Positions 39,349-50,283 are shown, counted from the first letter of the stretch. The stretch: DNA of 64,000 nucleotides from WHSW01 sp963742205 (GCA_963742205.1 CAVUKZ010000009.1:1-64000), one strand, 5' to 3'. Notes: generated from the sequence alone by a model not told the origin. Numbers and translations are program-made.

Positions 39349-40747
39349 TTATTCCGTATCCGGCAGCCATGGCTTGCGCCAGGCGCCGTGGCCCGCGAGG
39401 AGGTGGCTGGCGGCGGGTGGGCCCCAGGTGCCAGGGTCGTATGGCTCGGCCTTCGGCGGGGCCGTCGAGCAACGGCTGGACGATGCGCCAGGTCTGGTCG
39501 ATCGCGTCGAAGTTCGGGAACAGCTGCGCGTCGCCGCGGAGAGCGTCGCGCAGCAGGCGCTCGTATGGCTCGGGCTGGGGGCCGTCCTGCTCGTCGAAGA
39601 GGAGGTCGAGGTGGACGCGGTGCAGCATGTCCTCGCCCGCCTTCTTGGCGATCAGGCAGAGCTCGGCGCCCGGCTCGGGCTTCACCCGGATGATCATCTC
39701 GTCCGGATCGGGGATCATCCGGCCGCCGATCCCGAGCCGCGGCGGGCGCTTGAACACGATCCGGATCTCCGTGGCCTCGACCGGCATGGACTTGCCGGCC
39801 CGGATGTAGAACGGGACGCCGGTCCAGCGCCAGTTGTCGACCTCGAGCCGGAGGGCGACGAACGTCTCGGTGTCGGAACCGAGCTTGACCCCGTCGACCT
39901 GCTGGTAGCCGCGGTACTGGCCGCGGAAGAACCGGTTCGGGTCGGCCTCGGGCATCGCGCGGAAGAGGTCCGTGCGCCGGTCGCGGATCGCGTCGGCATC
40001 GGCGGGGCCGGCCGACGGCGGCTCCATCGCGACCAGCGCGAGCATCTGCAACAGGTGGTTCTGGACCACGTCGCGGAGCGCTCCGACCGGGTCGTAGAAG
40101 CTGCCTCGGTCCTCGACGCCGAAGTCCTCGACCATCGTGATCCGCACGGAGTCCACGAACTGGCGGTTCCAGACCGGCTCGAGGATCAGGTTTGCGAAGC
40201 GCAGGTAGAGGATGTCCATGACCGGCTCCTTGCCGAGGAAGTGGTCGATCCGCAGGATCTGGTCCTCGTGCAGGAACTTGCGCAGCTCCTTGTTGAGCTC
40301 CTGCGCGGAGGCGCGGTCGTGGCCGAACGGCTTCTCGAGCACGACCCGGGCACGCTTGGTCAGCCCGGCGTCATGCAGGTGCTTGACCACGAGCCCGAAC
40401 AGCGACGGGGGGATCTCGAGGTAGAAGACCGCCTGCTCGAACTCGCCCATCTCATCGGCGAGCTTCTTGTAGAGGTCGTCCTCGTCGAACTCGCCCTGGA
40501 CGTAGTCGAGGCGCTCATCGAGCCGTTTCATCGCCTCCTCGTCGGGGTTGGCGACCTTGGCCTGGATGGCCTCTCGCGCCTTGCCGTCGAGCTCGTCGCG
40601 ATCCCACTTGTTGCGGGCGATGCCGAGGATGCGCCGGCAGTTGAGCTCGCCCCGGCACTCGAGGCGATAGAGCGCCTCGAAGGTCATCTTCTTCGCCAGG
40701 TCGCCGGTGATCCCGAAGATCACCAGGATGTCGGCCTCGGTCGGCAT
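39349..40747 (-). CDS. zwf: Glucose-6-phosphate 1-dehydrogenase (one frameshift near the end)
   Basis: NADP-dependent first step of the pentose phosphate pathway. Seen are ADILVIFGITGDLAKKMTFEALYRLE (coenzyme site), the active-site RIDHFLGKEPV with its DHFLGK, and LEKPFGHD. Homology extends to QTWRIVQPLLDGPAE; one extra base near 39450 then moves it to the next frame, which reads PYDPGTWGPPAASHLLAGHG and stops at TAA 39351-39349. In the uncorrected frame translation would run on to 39074. TAGGCT at 40756-40761 plus GAGGAG precede ATG 40747. Divergent from gnd. Confidence 0.9.
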
Positions 40748-40799
40748 CTCCTCGCAGCCTAGTCACCCGGCGCGGCCCGGCGCGCTTAGTATGCGGCCC

Positions 40800-41813
40800 A
40801 TGCAACTTGGAATGGTCGGCCTGGGACGGATGGGAGCCAACCTCGTGCGGCGCCTGATGCGCGACGGCCACGAGTGCGTCGTCTTCGACGTCAACCCGGA
40901 CGCCGTCGGCACGCTCGCCGGCGAAGGGGCGACCGGCGCCGAGTCGCTCGACGACTTCGTCGCCAAGCTCTCCAAGCCCCGCGCGGTGTGGGTCATGGTC
41001 CCGGCGGGCGCGATCACCGAGAGCACCGTCAAGGACCTCATGGAGCGGCTCGAGTCCGGCGACGCGATCATCGACGGTGGCAACTCGTACTACCGCGACG
41101 ACATGCGCCGCTCCGAGATGGCCGCGGAGAAGGGGATCGATTACATCGATTGCGGGACCAGCGGCGGTGTCTTCGGCCTCGACCGCGGCTACTGCCTGAT
41201 GATCGGCGGCCCCGACGAGTCGGTCCAGCGGCTCGATCCGATCTTCGCCACGATCGCGCCGGGCGTTGACTCCGCGGAGCGCACCCCGGGCCGCGACGGC
41301 GAGCCCTCGACGGCCGAGAACGGCTACCTGCACTGCGGGCCGAGCGGCGCGGGCCACTTCGTGAAGATGGTCCACAACGGGATCGAGTACGGGGTGATGG
41401 CCGCGTACGCCGAGGGCCTCAACATCCTCAAGAACGCCGACGCCGGCAAGCACGAGCGCGAGGCCGACGCCGAGACGGCGCCGCTGACCGACCCCGAGTA
41501 CTACCAGTACGAGATCGACATCCCCGAGGTCGCCGAGGTCTGGCGGCGCGGGAGCGTGATCGGCTCGTGGCTGCTGGACCTGACCGCCGCGGCTCTCGCC
41601 GCCTCGCCGAACCTCGAGGACTTCGAGGGCAGGGTCTCGGACTCGGGCGAGGGGCGCTGGACGTCGATCGCCGCGATCGAGGAGGGGGTGCCGGCGCCGG
41701 TGCTCTCGAACGCGCTCTACTCGCGCTTCGCCTCCCGCGATCTCGACGACTTCGCCGACAAGGTCCTCTCGGCGATGCGCAAGCAGTTCGGCGGCCACGA
41801 CGAGAAGAAGTAG
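40800..41813 (+). CDS. gnd: 6-phosphogluconate dehydrogenase (decarboxylating, YqeC/GndA-short type)
   Basis: A 337-residue short-form enzyme producing ribulose-5-phosphate, CO2 and NAD(P)H. Coenzyme-binding start LGMVGLGRMGANLVRRLMRDGH, then GDAIIDGGNSYYRDD, the substrate-site GTSGGVFGLDRGYCLMIGG and catalytic GAGHFVKMVHNGIEYGVM. It is intact. ATG 40800 follows TAGTAT (40787-40792) by seven bases, indicating a leaderless start; an ATG at 40791 overlaps that -10. pgl follows 14 bases later. Confidence 0.92.
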   Translation: MQLGMVGLGRMGANLVRRLMRDGHECVVFDVNPDAVGTLAGEGATGAESLDDFVAKLSKPRAVWVMVPAGAITESTVKDLMERLESGDAIIDGGNSYYRDDMRRSEMAAEKGIDYIDCGTSGGVFGLDRGYCLMIGGPDESVQRLDPIFATIAPGVDSAERTPGRDGEPSTAENGYLHCGPSGAGHFVKMVHNGIEYGVMAAYAEGLNILKNADAGKHEREADAETAPLTDPEYYQYEIDIPEVAEVWRRGSVIGSWLLDLTAAALAASPNLEDFEGRVSDSGEGRWTSIAAIEEGVPAPVLSNALYSRFASRDLDDFADKVLSAMRKQFGGHDEKK

Positions 41814-41827
41814 GGCGGGCCTCCGCG

Positions 41828-42487
41828 GTGAAGGAGGAGATCGTCACCGACGCGGAGGCGGCAGCGCTGCGGGGCGCCGAGCTGATCGCGCTTGCGGCAG
41901 GGGCGGCGATCGAGGCCAGGGGGGCCTTCTCGCTCGCGGTCAGCGGCGGGCACGCGCCGTGGCGGATGTTCGAGCTGCTCGGCACCCATGAGCTCGACTG
42001 GGACGCGATCGAGGTCTTCCAGGTCGACGAGCGAATTGCTCCGGAGGGCGACGATGATCGGAACCTCACCCACCTGCTGGCCAGCCTGCCGCCCGCCGGC
42101 GCCGCGCGGGTGCGGCCGATGCCGGTCAACGACCCCGACCTCGAGGCGGCGGCCGCCGGTTACGCCGAGCAGCTCCCGACCGAGCTCGACCTCGTACACC
42201 TCGGCCTGGGCCCCGACGGCCACACCGCCTCGCTGATCCCGGGCGACCCGGTGTTGGACGTCGATGATCGCCTGGTTGCGCTGACCGGCGAGTACCAGGG
42301 CCGTCGCCGGATGACGCTCACCTATCCGGCGATCGAGGCGGCGCGCTCGGTGCTCTGGCTGGTCACCGGCGCCGACAAGCCCGAGGGGCTCGCGAAGCTC
42401 CGCGCCGGCGACCCGTCGATTCCGGCCGGCCGCGTGCGCGCGCGCGAGGCGACCCTGGTCGCCAGCGCCGAGGCCACCGACTTCTAG
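41828..42487 (+). CDS. pgl: 6-phosphogluconolactonase
   Basis: A 219-residue Pgl/NagB-fold lactonase: FSLAVSGGHAPWRMFELLG, VFQVDERIAPEGDDDRNLTHLL with the conserved DER, DLVHLGLGPDGHTASLIPG with the catalytic histidine region, and RRRMTLTYPAIEAAR. It hydrolyses 6-phosphogluconolactone made by Zwf. It is co-transcribed with gnd. Its end overlaps the rpiA end by four bases. Confidence 0.9.
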   Translation: MKEEIVTDAEAAALRGAELIALAAGAAIEARGAFSLAVSGGHAPWRMFELLGTHELDWDAIEVFQVDERIAPEGDDDRNLTHLLASLPPAGAARVRPMPVNDPDLEAAAAGYAEQLPTELDLVHLGLGPDGHTASLIPGDPVLDVDDRLVALTGEYQGRRRMTLTYPAIEAARSVLWLVTGADKPEGLAKLRAGDPSIPAGRVRAREATLVASAEATDF

Positions 42488-43145
42488 ACCGAGCGGTGCT
42501 CGACCGCGTCGCCGCGGCCGACGAACACGTCGGCGACGAGCGCGGGGGCGAAGAGACCGTGGTCGACCACGCCCGGGGTGGCCGACAGCCGCGCCGCGAG
42601 CAGGATCGGGTCGCCGACGGGGCCGCCGTAGTCGGCGATCAGGCCGTCGTCGGGTGACGGCGGCGCTCCGTCGCGAATCCGCGCGTCGCCGAGCTCACGA
42701 AGCGTCGCGGCAAGCCCGAAGCGGTGCAGCTCCAGGGGCACGGGCGGGCTGAGCTCGTCGACCGGCTTGCTCGAATCGGCGATGACGACGAACCGCTCGG
42801 CGGCCGCGGCGACGATCTTCTCCCGGGTGTGAGCGCCGCCGCCGCCCTTGATCAGCCACCCGTCGGGGGCGATCTGGTCGGCGCCGTCGATCGCGATGTC
42901 GAGACGCTCGATGCCCTCGAACGGCTCCACCGCCAGGCCCGAGCTCGCGCCCTCGCTCCTCGGTCGCGATCGACGTGGCGACGCAGCGGATGTCGAGTTT
43001 GCGGGCGGCGAGAGCGGGGAGGAGGTGGGCGACGGTGGACCCGGTCCCCAGCCCGACAAGCATCCCGCTTTCGACCAGCTCGGCGGCCGCCTCGGCGGCG
43101 AGGCGCTTCTCGTTCTCGAGCGTCCGCTGCCAGGGCGGTAACCAT
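42484..43145 (-). CDS. rpiA: Ribose-5-phosphate isomerase A (frame broken)
   Basis: Interconverts ribose-5-phosphate and ribulose-5-phosphate. RpiA motifs: MLVGLGTGSTVAHLLPALA with the G-x-GTGST loop, VATSIATEE, then LDIAIDGADQIAPDGWLIKGGGGAHTREKIVA with the catalytic aspartates and KGGGG. The frame shifts near 42950 (one extra base between ATEE and AVEPFEGIERL). A second discontinuity is likely near 43110, because the best ATG (43145, MVTALAADAR) is in a different frame from ENEKRLAAEAAAELV. The coding region is flanked by intact pgl and the broken tkt. Confidence 0.8.
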
Positions 43146-43176
43146 AGCCTCGCGATCGGCTCGTTAGGCTGAGCTC

Positions 43177-45269
43177 GTGGTCACCACGGAGCAACGCTTC
43201 GACGAGGTCGACGAGCTCGCGGTCAACACGATCCGCACGCTCTCGATCGACGCGATCCAGAAGGCGAACTCCGGTCATCCCGGGACGCCGATGGCGCTCG
43301 CGCCCGGTGGCGTACGTGCTCTGGCAGCGCTTCCTGCGCTTCGACCCCGAGAACCCGATCTGGCCGAACCGCGACCGCTTCGTGCTCTCGGCCGGGCACG
43401 CCTCGATGCTGCTCTACGCGCTCCTGCACCTCGCCGGGGTGCGGGCGGTCGACCCCGACTACGAGGTCGAGGGCCGGCTCGTCGATCACGCTCGAGGACA
43501 TCGAGCGCTTCCGCCAGCTCGACTCGAAGGCCGCCGGCCATCCCGAGTACCGCTGGGCCTCGGGGGTCGAGACGACGACCGGCCCGCTCGGGCAGGGCGT
43601 CGCCACCTCGGTCGGCATGGCGGTCGCCTCGAAGTGGCTGGCGGCGACCTACAACAAGCCGGGCTTCGAGCTCTTCGACTTCGACACCTACGTGATCTGC
43701 GGCGACGGCGACATGATGGAGGGGGTCTCGCACGAGGCCGCCGCGTTCGCCGGCCACCAGCAGCTCGACAACCTCTGCTGGATCTACGACAACAACCACA
43801 TCTCGATCGACGGCCACACGCAGATCACCATGAACGAGGACGTCGGCAAGCGGTTCGAGGCCTACGGCTGGAACGTCGCCCGGATCCCCGACGCCAACGA
43901 CTTCAACGAGATCACCCGCGCCCTCGACGCGTTCAAGGCCACCGAGGACCGCCCGACGATGATCATCGTCGACAGCCACATCGGTTACGGCTCGCCGCAC
44001 AAGCAGGACACGGCCGCGGCCCACGGCGAGCCGCTCGGCGACGAGGAGGTGCGCGAGACCAAGCGCTTCTACGGCTGGCCCGAGGACGCCCAGTTCCTGG
44101 TCCCCGACGAGGTGCCGCAAGCGCTTCGCCGAGGGGATCGGCGCCCGCGGGTCGGAGCTGCGCGACGGAGTGGCAGCGGCTGCTGGTCAGCTACGAGCGC
44201 GAGCACCAGTCGCTCGAGCGCCAGATCGGCGCGATGCAGCGCCGCGAGCTGCCCGACGGCTGGGACCGCGACATCCCGTCGTTCGACGCCGACGAGAAGG
44301 GGATCGCGACCCGCAAGGCCTCCAACCAGGTCCAGAACGCGATCGCCGAGAACATCCCGTGGCTGCTCAGCGGCTCGGCCGACCTGACCGACTCGACCTC
44401 GGTGCGCCTCGACGAGAAGATCAGCGGCGGCGACTTCCAGCCCGAGGACCGCGCCGGGCGCCAGCTCCACTTCGGGATCCGCGAGCACGAGTCGGCGGCG
44501 ATCTCGAACGGCCTCTCGCTCGTCGAAGCTGCGGTCCTCGTGGTCGACCTACCTGACCTTCTCCGACTACGCGCGGCCGGCGATCCGGCTCTCGGCGCTG
44601 ATGGAGCTGCCGGTGATCCACATCTTCACCCACGACTCGATCGGCCTCGGCGAGGACGGGCCGACCCACCAGCCGGTCGAGCAGCTCGCCTCGCTGCGCG
44701 CGATCCCGGGCCTGATCGTGATCCGGCCCTGCGACGCGAACGAGGTCGCCGAGGCGTGGCGGGTCGCGATCGACCGCACGCACGGGCCGGTGGCGCTGGT
44801 GCTCACGCGCCAGAACGTGCCGGTCCTCGACCGCTCGGTGTACGCGTCGGCCGAGGGCCTGCGCCGCGGCGGCTACGTGCTCGCCGACGCCGCCGAGGGC
44901 GACCCGGAGGTGATCCTGATCGCGACCGGCAGCGAGGTCGCGCTCGCGGTCGAGGCGCACGAGAAGCTGGCCGCCGACGGGGTCGGCTCGCGCGTGGTGA
45001 GCCTGCCGTCGTTCCACCTGTTCGACGCGCCAGGACCAGGCGTACCGCGACGAGCGTGCTGCCGCCGTCGGTGACGGCGCGGATCTCGATCGAGGAGGCC
45101 TCGACGCTCGGCTGGGACCGCTACGTCGGGCCCGAGGGGACGATGATCGGCATGCACACGTTCGGCTCCTCGGCGCCGCTCAAGGACGTGCTCGACGAGT
45201 TCGGCTTCACCCCGGAGAAGGTGGTCGAGGCGGCCCGCAACCTGCTCGAAGGTAAGGAGGACCAGATGA
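43177..45269 (+). CDS. tkt: Transketolase (at least six frameshifts)
   Basis: Thiamine-diphosphate enzyme of the pentose phosphate pathway. All domains are present in pieces: IRTLSIDAIQKANSGHPGTPM, VETTTGPLGQG, the ThDP motif VICGDGDMMEGVSHEAAAF ... DNNHIS, then HFGIREHESAAISNG, HDSIGLGEDGPTHQPVEQLA, and C-terminal VLIATGSEVALAVEAHEKL-type sequence. Reading continues only by switching frame near 43308, 43475, 44115, 44165, 44540, 45030 and 45054, nearly always consistent with one extra G or C. The end is set at TGA 45267-45269 overlapping the tal ATG. TAGGCT 43165-43170 is the likely promoter. Confidence 0.85.
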
Positions 45270-46341
45270 AGCCAACCCAAGCAACTCCACGACCTCGGCC
45301 AGAGCCTCTGGGTCGACAACATCACCCGGACGATGCTCGACGACGGCACGCTGGCCGGCTACATCGACGACTACTCGGTCACCGGGCTGACCTCGAACCC
45401 GACGATCTTCGACAAGGCGATCGGCGGCGGCGAGGCCTACGACGAACAGATCGCCGAGCTCCGCGGGCAGGGCCTCGAGGGCGAGGACCTCTTCTTCGAG
45501 CTGGCGCTCACCGACCTGCGCCGGGCGGCGGCCCTGTTCAAGGAGGTGCACGAGCGCACGACGATCGACGGCCGCGTCTCGCTCGAGGTCTCGCCGACGC
45601 TCGCCGACGACGCCGCCGGCGACGATCAAGCAGGCGGCCGCTCTCTATGGCCGCGCCGAGGAGAACTTCTTCATCAAGATCCCGGGCACCGAGGCCGGGC
45701 GCAAGGCGATCGAGGAGTCGATCTTCGCCGGGATCCCGATCAACGTGACGCTGCTGTTCGACCGCGAGCAGTACCTCGGCGCCGCCGACGCGTACATGCG
45801 GGGGCTCGAGCGGCGGGTCGAGGCCGGGCTGAACCCCGACGTCGCCTCGGTCGCGTCGGTGTTCGTCAGCCGCTGGGACGCGGCGGTCACCGACACGGTC
45901 CCTGACGAGCTGCGCGACAAGCTCGGGCTCGCGATCGGCAAGCGCACCTACGCCGCCTACCGCGAGCTGCTCGACTCCGACCGCGCGATGCGCCTGCGCA
46001 ACGAGGGCGCCAAGGCCCAGCGGCTGCTCTGGGCGAGCACCGGGACCAAGGACCCCGACGCCTCCGACGTCCTCTACATCGAGGGCCTCGCGTCGCCGTT
46101 CACGGTCAACACGATGCCCGAGAAGACGCTGAAGGCGTTCGCCGACCACGGCACGGCCGGCGAGCCGCTGCCGATCGACGGCGGTGACGCCGAGGAGGTC
46201 CTGAAGGCGTTCAACGACGCCGGGCATCGACACCGACGCGCTGGCCACCAAGCTCCAGGAGGACGGGCAAGGACGGCGTTCGTCAAGTCCTGGGACGAGC
46301 TGCTGGAGACGATCGCCGCGCAGACGCCCTCGGCCGCGTAG
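45266..46341 (+). CDS. tal: Transaldolase (about five frameshifts)
   Basis: Pentose-phosphate transaldolase: starts MKPT, then frame change to KQLHDLGQSLWVDNITR, TGLTSNPTIFDKAI, NFFIKIPGTEAGRKAIEE with the Schiff-base lysine, PINVTLLFDREQYLGAADAYMRGLE, VSRWDAAV and LLWASTGTKDPDASD, ending KSWDELLETIA. Frame switches lie near 45275, 45613, 46225, 46266 and 46271, each consistent with one extra base. ATG 45266 has an AAGGAGG ribosome site. It directly follows tkt and precedes the arginase-like gene by four bases. Confidence 0.85.
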
Positions 46342-46345
46342 GCCG

Positions 46346-47201
46346 GTGGCCGACATCCGCCTGATCGCCGTCCCGTACGAGCTCGGGCGGCTGCGCGACG
46401 GAGTCGGGCTTGGGCCGGAGGCCCTGCTCGCAGCACGGGGCGGAGCGGGCGCTCGCCGAGCGCGGCGCGCGCGTCGAGCTGGCGTTGATCGAACTCGACG
46501 AGCCCGACGACAACGAGATCGACACGAGCTTCGCGGTCATCGGCCGGGTCGCTGAAGAGGTCCGCTCCGCGGTCGACGCGGGGGCGCTCCCGGTCGTCCT
46601 CTCCGGCAGCTGCTTCGCTGCGGTCGGCGTCGTCGCCGGCCTTGGCGAGCCGCCGCCGGGCGTCGTCTGGCTGGACGCGCACGGCGACTACAACGAGCCC
46701 GGCACCTCGGTCTACGGCTACCTCGACGGAATGGGGCTGGCGATTCTGGTGGGCGACGCGTGGCAGGGGCTCGCCGCGCAGGTCCCGGGGTTCAACGCGA
46801 TCGATCAATCGGCGGTCCTGCACGGCGGCGGCCGGGACTTCGACGAGCCCGAGGTGGCTCGTTTCGACGCCTCGGACATCAGGCTCCTCGACGCCGACTC
46901 GCTCGACGACCCCGTCGCGGTCGGCGACGCGGTCCGTGCGCTCGACGTCGAGCCGCGCGGCCTCTACCTGCACATCGATCTTGACGTGCTCGACGCCTCG
47001 GTCGCGCGCGTCAACCGCTACGCGGCGTCGGGCGGGGTGACCGCCGACGCGCTCGAGCGGGTCGTCCGGGTGCTGATCGGGATCGCCCCGGTGCGCGCGG
47101 TCTCTCTGACCGCCTACGAGCCCGAGCTCGATCCGGAGGCCGTGGTGCCCCCGATCGCCATGAGGCTGCTCGGCGCGGTCGCCGAATCGCGCGCGGCATA
47201 G
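46346..47201 (+). CDS. Arginase/ureohydrolase-family protein with altered metal motif (one frameshift)
   Basis: About 284 residues. N terminus ADIRLIAVPYELGRLRDGVGLGP; after an extra base near 46430 it resumes as HGAERALAERGARVELALIEL. The usual GGDHS motif is LSGSCFAAVG, so the histidine metal ligand position is cysteine. WLDAHGDYNEP and HIDLDVLDAS, the other Mn motifs, are intact. Such members may hydrolyse a substrate other than arginine. GTG start; it sits in the tkt-tal run, perhaps by operon chance. The function is not predicted beyond ureohydrolase fold. Confidence 0.75.
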
Positions 47202-47246
47202 TTCCTGCACGCGACCGCCTTCGGGGCGGTTAGTGTGCCGTCCGCC

Positions 47247-48677
47247 ATGGAAGGGCAGCGGCTCGATCCGCGTCAGGTCGGGCGCAACGTGGTCATGACC
47301 GCGGCGATCGCCGGACTCGGCGGTCTGCTGTTCGGTTACGACACCGGCGTCATCGCCGGGGCGCTCTTGTTCATCACCCCGGACTTCCACCTGACGAGCT
47401 TCGAGTCCGGCATGGTCGTCGGCGCGGTCCCGATCGGCGCCGTGCTCGGCGCCGCGTTCGCCGGGCGCCTCAGCGACGCCTACGGCCGGCGGATCCTGAT
47501 CATCGCCTCGTCGATCGTCTTCGTCGTCGGCTCGCTGATCTGCGCGGCGGCCCCCGGAACCGCGGTGCTGGTGATCGCCCGCGTGATCCTCGGCGTCGCG
47601 ATCGGGCTCGCCTCGGCCACCGCGCCCGTCTACATCTCCGAGGTCGCGCCGCCCGACATCCGCGGCCGCCTGGTGACCTTCTTCCAGCTCGCGGTCACGA
47701 TCGGGATCGTCGTCGCGTACGTCGTCGGGCTCGCCTTCGACTCGAGCGAGGAGTGGCGCTGGATGCTCGGGCTCGGTGCGGTGCCCGCCTTCTTCCTCTT
47801 CGCCGGGATGCTGAAGATGCCCCAGAGCCCGCGCTGGCTGGTGATGGCCGGCCGCGACTTCGAGGCCCGGGCGGTGCTGGCGCGAATTCGCTCCGGCGAC
47901 CCGGACACGATCGAGCAGGAGATCGTCGACATCAAGGGCGAGGTCTCGGCGAAGCCCGGCAAGTGGTCCGATCTCAACCACCCGGTCGTCCGGGCGGCCC
48001 TCGTCGTCGGGGTGGGGCTCGCGATCCTGCAGCAGGTCTCCGGGATCAACACGGTCATCTACTACGCGCCCACCATCGTCCAGTTCACGGGCGTCGACTC
48101 CTCAGCCGCCGCGATCCTGGCCTCGGTCGCGGTCGGGATCGTCAACGTCGGCATGACCCTGGTCGCGATCCGTCTGCTCGACCGGACCGGACGGCGGCCG
48201 TTGCTCCTGATCGGCAGCGCGGTGATGGCGATCGCGCTCACCGGGCTGGCCCTCGTGTTCATCGTCGGCGCGGGCAGCACCGCCGGCTCGGTGGTCGCGA
48301 TCGGCAGCCTGATGCTCTACGTGGCCGCGTTCGCGGTCAGCCTCGGGCCGATCTTCTGGCTCTTGAACGCGGAGATCTACCCGCTCGAGGTGCGCAGCAA
48401 GGCGGCCGCCGTCGGGACGATGGCGAACTGGATGTTCAACTTCCTCGTCTCGCTCACCTTCCTGCTGCTGATCGACGCGCTCGGGCGCGGCGGCGCGTTC
48501 CTCTTCTACGCGGCGATCTGCGTGGTCACGTTCTTCTTCTGCAAGCGGCTGGTCCCCGAGACGAAGGGCAAGCGTCTCGAGGACATCACCGCCGTGTTCG
48601 AGGAGCGGGTCGCCAAGCACTCGAAGCCGCCGGTCGGCGGGCCGCCGACCGACAAGCCGGCGCCGGCGACGACCTGA
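47247..48677 (+). CDS. MFS sugar porter (major facilitator, sugar/H+ symporter type)
   Basis: A 476-residue, 12-segment sugar transporter with the family signatures GLGGLLFGYDTGVIAGAL in the first segment, GRLSDAYGRR in loop 2-3, PVYISEVAPPDIRGR, PQSPRWLV, QQVSGINTVIYYAP (sugar-binding QQxSGxN) in segment 7, and VPETKGKRLEDI at the C terminus. It would import glucose, xylose or related sugars for the surrounding pathway. ATG 47247 is preferred over GTG 47235 because TAGTGT at 47231-47236 is its -10 element. Confidence 0.92.
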   Translation: MEGQRLDPRQVGRNVVMTAAIAGLGGLLFGYDTGVIAGALLFITPDFHLTSFESGMVVGAVPIGAVLGAAFAGRLSDAYGRRILIIASSIVFVVGSLICAAAPGTAVLVIARVILGVAIGLASATAPVYISEVAPPDIRGRLVTFFQLAVTIGIVVAYVVGLAFDSSEEWRWMLGLGAVPAFFLFAGMLKMPQSPRWLVMAGRDFEARAVLARIRSGDPDTIEQEIVDIKGEVSAKPGKWSDLNHPVVRAALVVGVGLAILQQVSGINTVIYYAPTIVQFTGVDSSAAAILASVAVGIVNVGMTLVAIRLLDRTGRRPLLLIGSAVMAIALTGLALVFIVGAGSTAGSVVAIGSLMLYVAAFAVSLGPIFWLLNAEIYPLEVRSKAAAVGTMANWMFNFLVSLTFLLLIDALGRGGAFLFYAAICVVTFFFCKRLVPETKGKRLEDITAVFEERVAKHSKPPVGGPPTDKPAPATT

Positions 48678-48691
48678 TTGCATAGCCGGCG

Positions 48692-50283
48692 ATGACCCGC
48701 TGCGCGAATCCGAGGCGTTCAAGGCGCTGGAGGCCCATCACGCCGAGCTCGCGCCGCGACACCTCCGCGAGCTCTTCGACTCCGACCCGGATCGCGGCAC
48801 GCGGCTGACGGCCGAGGCGGTGGGTCTCTACCTCGACTACTCGAAGAACCTGGTCACCGACGAGACGCTCGAGCTGCTCGTCGAGCTCGCCGAGGCTCGC
48901 GGCCTCGCCGAGCGCCGCGAGGCGATGTTCCGCGGCGAGCACATCAACGTCACCGAGGACCGGGCCGTGCTGCACGTCGCGCTGCGGATGCCGCGGGAGC
49001 GCTCGCTGGTGGTCGACGGCGTCGACGTGGTGAAGGAGGTCCACGAGGTGCTCGACCGGATGAGCGCCTTCGCCGATCGGATCCGGTCGGGGGAGTGGCA
49101 GGGACACACCGGCAAGCCGATCCGCAACGTGATCAACATCGGGATCGGCGGCTCGGACCTCGGCCCGGTGATGGCCTACGAGGCGCTGCGCCATTACTCG
49201 CGGCGCGAGATGAACTTCCGTTTCGTCTCCAACGTCGACGGCACCGACTTCGTCGAGGCGACCCGCGACCTCGACCCGGAGGAGACGCTGTTCATCGTCG
49301 CGTCGAAGACGTTCACGACGCTGGAGACGATGACCAACGCGCACTCGGCGCGCGAGTGGTCGCTGGCCGGCCTCGGCGGCGACGAGTCGGCGATCGCCAA
49401 GCACTTCGTCGCCGTGTCCACCAACGCCGAGGGCGTGGCGGAGTTCGGCATCGACACCGACAACATGTTCGGGTTCTGGGACTGGGTCGGCGGCCGCTAC
49501 TCGATGGACTCGGCGATCGGGCTCTCGACCATGGTCGCGATCGGCCCCGAGGGCTTCCGCGAGATGCTCGCCGGCTTCCACGCGATGGACGAGCATTTCC
49601 TCGAGGCGCCGACCGGCGAGAACCTGCCGGCGCTGATGGGCCTGCTCGCGGTCTGGTACGGCGACTTCTTCGGCGCGCAGACGGTCGCGGTGCTCCCCTA
49701 CGAGCAGTACCTGAAGCGCTTTCCCGCCTACCTCCAGCAGCTGACGATGGAGTCGAACGGCAAGCACGTCACGCTCGAGGGCGAGCGCGTCGACTACGAG
49801 ACCGGGGCCGTCTACTGGGGTGAGCCGGGGACCAACGGCCAGCACTCCTTCTACCAGCTGATCCACCAGGGCACGAAGCTGATCCCGTGCGACCTGATCG
49901 GCTTCTACCGGACGCTCAACCCGCTCGGCGACCACCACGACCTGCTGCTCTCAAACGTGTTCGCCCAGGCGGAGGCGCTGGCCTTCGGGCGCCAGGCGTC
50001 CGAGCCCTACCGCGTGTTCGACGGCAACCGGCCGACGAGCGTGATCATGGCCGACCAGCTGAGTCCGCACACGCTGGGCACGCTCGTGGCTCTCTACGAG
50101 CACTCGGTCTTCACCCAGGGCACGATCTGGGGCATCGACTCCTTCGATCAGTGGGGTGTCGAGCTGGGCAAGCAGCTGGCGAAGGCGATCATCCCCGAGC
50201 TGCAGGGCGACTCCGAGCTCGAGCACGACAGCTCCACCAACGAGCTGATCCGCCGCTACCGCGAGAATCGCAGCGGTGGCTGA
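48692..50283 (+). CDS. pgi: Glucose-6-phosphate isomerase (start region disturbed)
   Basis: Pgi with all core motifs: VTDETLELLVELA, NVINIGIGGSDLGPVM, VSNVDGTDF, FIVASKTFTTLETM, FGFWDWVGGRYSMDSAIG, and GTNGQHSFYQLIHQGTKLIPCDLI with the catalytic glutamate/histidine. Homology starts well before the first in-frame GTG (48820): RESEAFKALEAHHAELAPRHL. No ordinary start exists in that frame. An ATG at 48692 is one base out of frame, so one missing C in the CCC at 48695-48697 would restore MTPLRESEAF. The end overlaps the phosphatase GTG. Confidence 0.9.

Noticed and set aside
39374..40762. Long plus-strand open frame opposite zwf
   Set aside because: High-GC antisense shadow; the minus strand encodes the full Zwf motif set.
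43177..46341. Programmed frameshifting in tkt and tal
   Set aside because: The shifts have no slippery sequence in common, occur many times per gene and also hit rpiA on the other strand.
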